Shown here: positions 45,092 to 51,391 of the stretch, one piece after another | Numbering within the stretch: position 1 is the first letter of the stretch | Layout: every line of letters starts with the position of its first letter | Source: Leptospira_A sp046736045 | Lineage (GTDB): Bacteria; Spirochaetota; Leptospiria; Leptospirales; Leptospiraceae | DNA length: 64,000 nt | NCBI RefSeq assembly: GCF_046736045.1 | Contig: NZ_CP177134.1 | Span: 2,108,001-2,172,000, forward strand | Direction: 5' to 3' | Program-made: the position numbers and the translations under genes | The notes under the pieces: model-generated | Told to the model about the DNA's origin: nothing | The model's database searches: none | Seen by the model: the letters and a program-made list of their open reading frames with translations, nothing else

Positions 45092-46335
45092 TCGCTATCA
45101 TCGGTTCAGGAATCACGGGTTTAACGAGCGCTTGGTTGTTGTCAAAATATTACCCGGTGACATTGTATGAAAAACATTCGGAAATAGGGATGGCCGCGTT
45201 TGGAGCCAACCACCAAATCAATGGGAATGTATTTGAGTTTGATATTCCGTTTCGGACAATCAAAAGGGATTATTACCCGACTTTGTTTCAGATCTATGAT
45301 AAGGCGGGAATTCAGACGAGACCTGTTGACTATTCCTTTCGGGTCGAATCGGGAGGAGATCCTGTTTTCGGGTTTCGTTCCTATTCGATGTTTGGTGCTA
45401 ATTTCGGAATGCCTACATTCGATTCCTTTAGGAATGAAAAAGGAATCAAAATATTCTATGATTTACTTCGATTTTATGCAAATTCGAAAACAGACTGGTC
45501 CAAGGAAAACGCTCCTCTAAGCATACGCCAGTTTCTGGAAAAAAATAAATATTCCTCCGAGTTTATAAATGAGTTTTTATTACCGACTTTTGCTTTGGTA
45601 AACACTTGTAAAACGGAAACGGTAGGCGGTTACCCTGCAGAAACAATCATAGGTTATCATTCCAGGGGGTATGCTTATACTCCTCAGGAGACTGCCAGAT
45701 TCGGGACCAGAGATATTGTAAATCGTCTGGTCGGTGATATTCGAAATATAGAGTTAGGCGCTAAAATAAAATCCATCGTTTCCAGAAAAGGAAAGCCTGT
45801 GATCCAATTCGAATCCGGCGAAAAAGAATTCGAACATGTGATTTTAACCACTCAGGCAAATCAGGCCTATCATTTATTAGGTGATGATTTTGCAAAAGAA
45901 AAAGAAGCGTTATCGTATTTCAAATATGAACCGAGCGATGTGATTTTGCATGAGGACAGTTCGTTTTTTGAGAAACGGGACGTATCTCTTGTGTTTAGAG
46001 TGAATGAAAAATTTGATAAGCCGGAAGTAACATTGGATCTTGGAAGGATTGTGCCGGAGTTGAAAGGTCGGAATTTATTTCAGACTTGGAATCCTCATTC
46101 CATTCCTCCGAAAGATAAAATATTGAAAACAGCTCAATTTGAAAGACCGATTGTAGATGAAAAAACAATTTTCGGAATCCAGGGTCTTGCGGATCTTCAT
46201 AAAATGGAAAGCCGCAGACTTTGGTTATGCGGTTCTTATTCTTTATTTGGAATTCCTCTTTTGGAAGCAGGAGCCAAATCTGCAATGAATGTTGCGGAAA
46301 TCATCGCAGGTAAATCAGGCTCGGAACTGATTTGA
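45088..46335 (+). CDS. FAD-dependent amine-oxidase-like flavoprotein
   Basis: This 415-residue protein starts with the dinucleotide motif IAIIGSGITGLTSAWLLSKY, followed by VTLYEK. It resembles the flavoproteins with an amine-oxidase/protoporphyrinogen-oxidase fold that often sit beside cyclopropane-fatty-acid synthase genes; HVILTTQANQAYHLLG and GIPLLEAGAKSAMNVAEII fit the second FAD contact. The usual GG after the acidic residue reads SEIGMAAFGANHQ, a departure from the family. ATGA overlap with the CoA-transferase gene suggests one unit. The convergent neighbour is a methyltransferase, so a lipid-modification role is possible, but this is inference. Confidence 0.78.
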   Translation: MIAIIGSGITGLTSAWLLSKYYPVTLYEKHSEIGMAAFGANHQINGNVFEFDIPFRTIKRDYYPTLFQIYDKAGIQTRPVDYSFRVESGGDPVFGFRSYSMFGANFGMPTFDSFRNEKGIKIFYDLLRFYANSKTDWSKENAPLSIRQFLEKNKYSSEFINEFLLPTFALVNTCKTETVGGYPAETIIGYHSRGYAYTPQETARFGTRDIVNRLVGDIRNIELGAKIKSIVSRKGKPVIQFESGEKEFEHVILTTQANQAYHLLGDDFAKEKEALSYFKYEPSDVILHEDSSFFEKRDVSLVFRVNEKFDKPEVTLDLGRIVPELKGRNLFQTWNPHSIPPKDKILKTAQFERPIVDEKTIFGIQGLADLHKMESRRLWLCGSYSLFGIPLLEAGAKSAMNVAEIIAGKSGSELI

Positions 46336-46394
46336 TTTAAAGTATAGCGTATTAACCTTGATTGCGGGCAAGTGTTTGTAGTATCGAATTGGTA

Positions 46395-47171
46395 TTACCG
46401 TTTTTCCACCACATAGAATTGATAATTTAAAAAACCGGAATGATAAAAATGCAAAATCGTATTAGCAAATACTTGTAAGTATTTCGTTTGCGATTTTGCA
46501 AAACCGGCAAACCCAGGATAGACATATTCTCCCCACTCTTGCGTATGAATCGTATGCAAACCAATATCTTCCAATGCTTGTAAGGTTTGTTTTGAAGTAT
46601 TTTGGTTTTCCTTGGGCACCATGGCCACCGATGTCAAAAATTCCAAAAATTTATAGTATAGGGAAAAACGTCCGATTGATTTGGGAAAAGTTATATCGGT
46701 AAATACGAATTTACCATTTGGTTTCAACAGTCGTTTTACTTCCTTATAAAAGGCATTTTTATCTTGGAAGTGGTATATACAATCCAAACAAATGATATGG
46801 GTGAATGAGGAATCTTCCAATTCGGAGATGATCTTCCAATCTCCTTCTTTCCATTTAACAGAGTTTAGATTTTCTTTTGCTATCAGTTCCTTTGCAAATT
46901 TGCTTTGCTCACCTTCCAAATTGACAGCTATAATTTCCGAAACGGAATAATCTTTGGCCCAAACGAAAACACTTCCTCCCAAACCGCTCCCGATCTCCAA
47001 TACCCTGGAATCTTTGTTTAAACCCGCCGCATCTCCGGTTAAGGTTGCCATCTTCTTTGCAGCGGTCGGGTAATTCGAATTATTTTCCCAATAACCGAAG
47101 TTAGAGAAATAGTAAGGTGGATTTTGCGGAAAATCAGAAGCAGGAGCTATCGTGAAAGGATAAGGAGTCAC
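46395..47171 (-). CDS. SAM-dependent methyltransferase (class I)
   Basis: This is a 258-residue methyltransferase. Motif I is SRVLEIGSGLGGSVFVWAK, the acidic motif II region is IIAVNLEGEQSKFAKEL, and motifs IV and VI are THIICLDCIYHF and LLKPNGKFVFTDITFP. The N-terminus with YYFSNFGYWE is the pattern of the sterol/erythromycin/fatty-acid methyltransferase group. The substrate is not predictable. It overlaps the upstream degenerate kinase gene by 4 bases (ATGA), so it is translated with it; this links a signalling protein to a methylation step. Confidence 0.85.
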   Translation of the reverse strand: MTPYPFTIAPASDFPQNPPYYFSNFGYWENNSNYPTAAKKMATLTGDAAGLNKDSRVLEIGSGLGGSVFVWAKDYSVSEIIAVNLEGEQSKFAKELIAKENLNSVKWKEGDWKIISELEDSSFTHIICLDCIYHFQDKNAFYKEVKRLLKPNGKFVFTDITFPKSIGRFSLYYKFLEFLTSVAMVPKENQNTSKQTLQALEDIGLHTIHTQEWGEYVYPGFAGFAKSQTKYLQVFANTILHFYHSGFLNYQFYVVEKR

Positions 47172-49276
47172 AATTCCAATCTTTTGAAGGAAACGATGAC
47201 GCTTCTTGTATTTCCATCTTCCGAAACATAATAATCACCAAATTGATTTTGAATGAGTGTTTGAATGATTTCTTCACCGATTTCCAGAGAGATAGTAAAA
47301 TTATGGGCACTGGTATATTCATCCAGAGGATTTAGGTCTACGAATTTTTCCGATTCCCATTTGATTTGAAGGTGATCTGTAAAGTTGCGTGTGGAAACTG
47401 AAATTTTCCCTTTATTGCCGATCCAACGTAAAGATGATTTCAAAATATGAATCCATATTTGCAAAACTTCACTCTTATAACCGAAGATCATTCCTTCCTT
47501 TAGATTTTTTTGAATTAAAATTTGTTTCCCAAATCTGGAACGAAACAGAGATAAGGCGGTACGGATTGTAGATGCAACATCAATGGATTCCGCTGATGCG
47601 GTTTGAAAATGATCCTGCGCATATTCTTTGAGTTGGGCGACCGTTGCTTTGGTTCTCAGACTCGCATTTTCAATCAATTGGATATGAAACAAAGACTGCA
47701 AGTTCCATACGATATATTCCATAATGGTTGTTGAATCGGTTCTTGTTAAGATAGGTTTTATTTCACCGGGCAACTCTGAAAAACCGAGATCAACCAAATT
47801 CTCAATTAGAAAATTGGAATCCTTGAACTGGTCATAAATTGAAATTTGTTCTCTGATTTTTCGTCTTGTATAAACTCTATCCAAACCTGTCGGCATACCA
47901 GCAGGAGAAGGCGCATTTCTGATGATGGAAAAAATCAAAGTTTTTGTTTCATCATCTATCCTGCTCCAATCGATTTTCAAAGGAGGAGGTTCTATCTCGC
48001 TGAAAAGAGGATTTGATCTTAGATTATTGATGCTTGCATAGATAGCACCGATCGGATTATTGATTTCATGAGCGATATTCATGGATAAAATTCCGAGAGA
48101 ACTCATCTTCTCCGCTTCAATCAATTGAAGTTGAATCACCTGCAGTTCATCCGTTCTTTCTTGAATCTTTTCTTCCAAATTGTTTTTTAATTCATTCAAA
48201 GAAACGGTCATCTTGTTGAATGTTTGAAGAATGGTCGCTACTTCGTCCCTTCCTTCCGTTGTAAGTATCGTATTCCATTTTCCCGATTCGATATCCTGGA
48301 TACCTGAAAGTAGTTTTTGAAAAGGAATTTCGATTGTGGATCTGAGTACTAAGGGAAATAAAAATGCAATTCCCAAAAGACAAAAAAATAAAATCACCAA
48401 ATCATGTCTTACATATTGATCGATATATACCCGATAGTCCAGATAACTCGCGCTTTGTGGAATTCTGTTTTCGACAACAAAGTAAAATTGGGACCAACTC
48501 ATAAATGAAAATATGATACATGCAATCCCTATCGCAAATATGATGACTCTCGTTTGAATTTTAACGGATGAGATTCCGTATTTTAAAAAAGAAAGGGTGA
48601 GTGATAAAAATAAAATGAGAGAAGCATTTCCGATCAAAGTGGAATTCAAGGAATTGGGAATGATTTTCATATCTCTTGTTACGGAGAGGATTGTAATTAC
48701 CATCAAACAGCCGAAGGCAAGGCGTAGTTCGGGATAAACATTTTTGATTTTATCCCTATTCATAAAATAATATACAATGAGGAATATATAAGTTACCAGA
48801 TGAAATAAATTGTAACCGAAGAAAATAACCGTATAGATCTTTTGATTCGGATCAAAATCGGGAAGATAGGTATGCGAATATTGATCTAAACGGAATTTGA
48901 TATTGAAAATGCACCATAAAAAAGAAACTAAGGCGAGTAGAACCAATGCTCCATAAATTTTATAATGATATGTATTCGGTTTTTCCCTCGAAACCTCAAA
49001 CAATAGCCCAGCCAGACAAAAAACAAAGCCGGAGCCTCCGATGGAACGGATTGTATATAGATAGATCGCAAATTCTTCCGTAACGACAAAAAACAATCCT
49101 GCGTATGCTAATGAAAAAATTGCGAGAAATAAAGACAGGTATCGATACTTTCTGAAATAAATTGATAAGGTTTCTTTTCTGAACTTAAATTGAATGAACA
49201 AAGAAGCGAGTGCGAAAAAAAATAATGTTACGAAATGGATGCTATTATAATGAAATAAAAAAAGAGATCCGCTCAT
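47168..49276 (-). CDS. membrane histidine-kinase homologue with degenerate ATP-binding domain
   Basis: This is a 702-residue protein. About seven N-terminal membrane segments come first (residues 8-240), then a periplasmic stretch, another segment, a HAMP linker (about 315-370) and a coiled coil. The HisKA box keeps its histidine: GILSMNIAHEINNPIGAIYA (His403). A roughly 130-residue insertion separates this helix from the second dimerisation helix. The C-terminal domain is recognisable only by alignment with its neighbour kinase. The N box reads QIWIHILKSSLRW, with Ser614 where the Mg-binding Asn should be. The G1 region reads IKWESEKFVDL instead of D-x-G-x-G, and no G-x-G-x-G exists. It is probably unable to bind ATP as usual and may act as a substrate or receptor partner of another kinase. 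It overlaps the methyltransferase gene by 4 bases. Confidence 0.82.
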   Translation of the reverse strand: MSGSLFLFHYNSIHFVTLFFFALASLFIQFKFRKETLSIYFRKYRYLSLFLAIFSLAYAGLFFVVTEEFAIYLYTIRSIGGSGFVFCLAGLLFEVSREKPNTYHYKIYGALVLLALVSFLWCIFNIKFRLDQYSHTYLPDFDPNQKIYTVIFFGYNLFHLVTYIFLIVYYFMNRDKIKNVYPELRLAFGCLMVITILSVTRDMKIIPNSLNSTLIGNASLILFLSLTLSFLKYGISSVKIQTRVIIFAIGIACIIFSFMSWSQFYFVVENRIPQSASYLDYRVYIDQYVRHDLVILFFCLLGIAFLFPLVLRSTIEIPFQKLLSGIQDIESGKWNTILTTEGRDEVATILQTFNKMTVSLNELKNNLEEKIQERTDELQVIQLQLIEAEKMSSLGILSMNIAHEINNPIGAIYASINNLRSNPLFSEIEPPPLKIDWSRIDDETKTLIFSIIRNAPSPAGMPTGLDRVYTRRKIREQISIYDQFKDSNFLIENLVDLGFSELPGEIKPILTRTDSTTIMEYIVWNLQSLFHIQLIENASLRTKATVAQLKEYAQDHFQTASAESIDVASTIRTALSLFRSRFGKQILIQKNLKEGMIFGYKSEVLQIWIHILKSSLRWIGNKGKISVSTRNFTDHLQIKWESEKFVDLNPLDEYTSAHNFTISLEIGEEIIQTLIQNQFGDYYVSEDGNTRSVIVSFKRLEL

Positions 49277-49347
49277 TTTTGTTGTCCAAGCCTGAACAAG
49301 AATACCAGTAAATTTTTCAATACCTAGTAGAAAATTTTATTATGCGC

Positions 49348-49381
49348 AAAAAAAAACCCGAACAAAATGTTCGGGTTTTTC
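49348..49381 (-). terminator. bidirectional-looking terminator after lipase paralogue 1
   Basis: Stem CCCGAAC (49357-49363) / GTTCGGG (49369-49375) with loop AAAAT. A run of nine A on the left gives T9 for minus-strand transcripts, and T6 follows on the right. It lies 37 bases beyond the stop of the gene at 49418-50224 and separates it from the degenerate kinase gene. Confidence 0.9.
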
Positions 49382-49417
49382 CTTTGAATCAAGGAAGATC
49401 GATATCTATTTTTCGAT

Positions 49418-50224
49418 CTATCTGTAACCTTCTGATTTAATTTCAGAATGGTTCAAATACAATCCTGTTGCTGTAAGAGAAGGTGCTCTGTAGTGACCAG
49501 TATATTGAGTGTATGTCACATTGGAATTAAAAGGCCATACTCCTTCACTTTGAGTAAGAGAAGCTTGGCATTTGTCCAATCCGCCTGCTTTGTTGTATCC
49601 GCAAGAAGAGTGATAAGCTACTGCATAATCATCTTCACCAGGAAGAATGAGAGACGCTCCTGCCATTCCTTTGTAACCAGGAACATGGTAAACACCGATA
49701 GAACCTGTATTGTTATGGTTGAAAGCTCCACGAGCAGTTCCAACGATCAAAGCTTTGTCCATTGCATTTCCAGCGAAACCAAAAGTCGCACCATTCAATG
49801 CAGAAGCTAATTCAGAACCACCGGATGCTGCAGCAAGTGCAGTCACTTTTGTGAGATTGAATCCTTTGGAGGAAGCAGTTCCACCTAGGTTGGATAACCA
49901 ATATTCGATTGCATAACAACCAGCAGAGTGGCAAACGATTTTACAAGAGTTTCCACCTTTGCAATAGTTAGTGAGACCTGTTGTTACGTTTGTTTGCGCG
50001 CGGGAAGAACCGTAAGTTCTCGGGTCAGTAGTTCCATCGTATCCGATGAAGATTTTAGATCCGGAAACGGAACTAGTAGAAGATCCCCAGTAGTTGTTCA
50101 CGTCTGTGGTACCTACTCCGTTGTGGTTAGATCCTGATTTTCCGTGAATGAACACGGTGTAAGTTTGTGCGCTGATACCTGTTGTAAACAGAATTGCAGC
50201 TAATCCCGTAATGATGCGTCGCAT
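49418..50224 (-). CDS. secreted alpha/beta-hydrolase (lipase-like) protein, paralogue 1
   Basis: This 268-residue secreted protein has a signal peptide of about 19 residues (cleavage after ISA). The mature protein begins QTYTVFIHGKSGSNHNGVG, with the HG oxyanion motif. The nucleophile elbow reads KIVCHSAGCYAIEYW, with Ser100; the first Gly of G-x-S-x-G is replaced by Cys. A C-terminal His candidate is in YTGHYRAPS and an Asp candidate in GEDDYAVAYHSS. Six cysteines are present (in NYCKGGNSCKIVCHSAGC, SSCGY and DKCQASL), suggesting disulphides. It is about 90 percent identical by eye to the next gene upstream. A terminator follows. Substrate not known; lipid or amide hydrolase is inferred. Confidence 0.8.
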   Translation of the reverse strand: MRRIITGLAAILFTTGISAQTYTVFIHGKSGSNHNGVGTTDVNNYWGSSTSSVSGSKIFIGYDGTTDPRTYGSSRAQTNVTTGLTNYCKGGNSCKIVCHSAGCYAIEYWLSNLGGTASSKGFNLTKVTALAAASGGSELASALNGATFGFAGNAMDKALIVGTARGAFNHNNTGSIGVYHVPGYKGMAGASLILPGEDDYAVAYHSSCGYNKAGGLDKCQASLTQSEGVWPFNSNVTYTQYTGHYRAPSLTATGLYLNHSEIKSEGYR

Positions 50225-50259
50225 ACTTTTTTCTCCAAGAGTGTCTTAGGAGAAATAAG

Positions 50260-50284
50260 ACGAAAATATTACAAATGTGGCAAC
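50260..50284 (-). promoter_or_regulatory. upstream element shared by both lipase paralogues (copy 1)
   Basis: Read on the minus strand, this AT-rich block reads TGCCACATTTGTAATATTTT and lies about 36-60 bases before the ATG at 50224. A close copy precedes the second paralogue. It includes a possible -10 (TAATAT). It may be promoter sequence or homology left over from the duplication. Confidence 0.4.
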
Positions 50285-50351
50285 ATATTTTTAAAAAAGG
50301 CAGAAATAAATTTCTGAACATTGTTTTGTAGTGCTTTGAATTGTTTTGGAT

Positions 50352-50379
50352 AAAAAAAAGGCTAACCTTTCGGTTAGCC
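50352..50379 (-). terminator. terminator between the two lipase paralogues
   Basis: Perfect stem GGCTAACC (50360-50367) / GGTTAGCC (50372-50379) with loop TTTC, followed for minus-strand transcripts by eight T (A-run at 50352-50359). It lies about 35 bases after the stop of the gene at 50414-51235, so each paralogue is its own transcription unit. Confidence 0.92.
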
Positions 50380-50413
50380 CCCTTCGGAGAAGAATGAAAT
50401 TAAAAAGTAGAGA

Positions 50414-51235
50414 CTATCTGTTACCTTCTGCTTTAATTTCAGAGTGGTTCAAGTAAAGTCCACCGGCAGCAACAGAAGGAGCTCTGTAGTGACCTGAGTA
50501 TTGAACATAAGTTTGGTTTGAGTTGAAAGGCCAGATTCCTTCGCTTTGAGTCAGGGAAGCTTGGCATTTGTCCAATCCACCTGTGCGATTGTATCCGCAA
50601 GAAGAGTGGTAAGCTACTGCATAATCATCTTCACCAGGAAGAATGAGAGACGCACCGATCATTCCTTTGTAACCAGGAACATGGTAAACACCGATAGAAC
50701 CGGTATTGTTATGGTTGAAAGCTCCGCGAGCAGTTCCAACGATCAAAGCTTTGTCCATTGCATTTCCACCGAAACCGAAAGTGATTCCGTTAAGTGCGGA
50801 AGCTAATTCGGAACCACCTGATGCTGCAGCTAGTGCAGTTACTTTTGTAATGCTAAATCCTTTGGAAGAAGCAGTTCCACCTAGGTTGGACAGCCAATAT
50901 TCGATTGCATAACAACCAGCAGAGTGGCAAACGATCTTGCAAGATTTTCCATTTTTACAGTAGTTAGTGAGACCTGTTGTTACGTTTGTTTGCGCGCGGG
51001 CAGAACCGTAAGTTCTTGGGTCAGTAGTTCCATCATATCCGATGAAGATTTTAGATCCGGAAACGCCGTTTGTAGAGGATCCCCAGTAGTTATTCACGTC
51101 TGTGGTACCTACTCCATTATGGTTGGATCCTGATTTTCCATGTATGAAAACTGTGTAAGTTTGTGCGCTGAGTGATCCAGCTAGCACTAAAGTCATTGCC
51201 GCAGCAAGTAAATTGAAAATTGTTCGCTTTTGCAT
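50414..51235 (-). CDS. secreted alpha/beta-hydrolase (lipase-like) protein, paralogue 2
   Basis: This 273-residue paralogue of the gene at 49418 has a longer signal peptide (LLAAAMTLVLAGSLSA|Q). The mature region has the same landmarks: QTYTVFIHGKSGSNHNGVG, then KIVCHSAGCYAIEYW with Ser105, then PGEDDYAVAYHSSCGY and YSGHYRAPS. Differences are scattered (for example KGGNS becomes KNGKS, and NKAGG becomes NRTGG), so both copies look functional. AAAGGAGAACG precedes the ATG. It lies 156 bases downstream of the intact kinase gene, with an AT-rich leader, and is closed by a terminator. Confidence 0.8.
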   Translation of the reverse strand: MQKRTIFNLLAAAMTLVLAGSLSAQTYTVFIHGKSGSNHNGVGTTDVNNYWGSSTNGVSGSKIFIGYDGTTDPRTYGSARAQTNVTTGLTNYCKNGKSCKIVCHSAGCYAIEYWLSNLGGTASSKGFSITKVTALAAASGGSELASALNGITFGFGGNAMDKALIVGTARGAFNHNNTGSIGVYHVPGYKGMIGASLILPGEDDYAVAYHSSCGYNRTGGLDKCQASLTQSEGIWPFNSNQTYVQYSGHYRAPSVAAGGLYLNHSEIKAEGNR

Positions 51236-51311
51236 TTTCGTTCTCCTTTGAACCTTCTATTTGTTGTACAAATTTGGCAAAAATAAGGCAAGAAGTTTTT
51301 TTACTAATTTT

Positions 51312-51338
51312 CACACAAAAATATCACAAATTTGCCAC
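51312..51338 (-). promoter_or_regulatory. upstream element shared by both lipase paralogues (copy 2)
   Basis: On the minus strand this reads TGGCAAATTTGTGATATTTT, matching copy 1 at about 16 of 20 positions. Here it lies about 80-100 bases before the ATG. A separate candidate promoter (TTGCCT, 17 bases, TACAAC) lies closer to the gene. Confidence 0.4.
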
Positions 51339-51391
51339 TCTCGGGTTTGCGAAGAAGGTTTCGGAAAAGAGTTTTTTTCGAGAAAGGAGAC

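Noticed and set aside
49448..51133. Plus-strand frames of 60-120 codons opposite the two hydrolase genes
   Set aside because: They appear in the same places in both paralogues because the DNA is duplicated; they are antisense shadows without ribosome binding sites.
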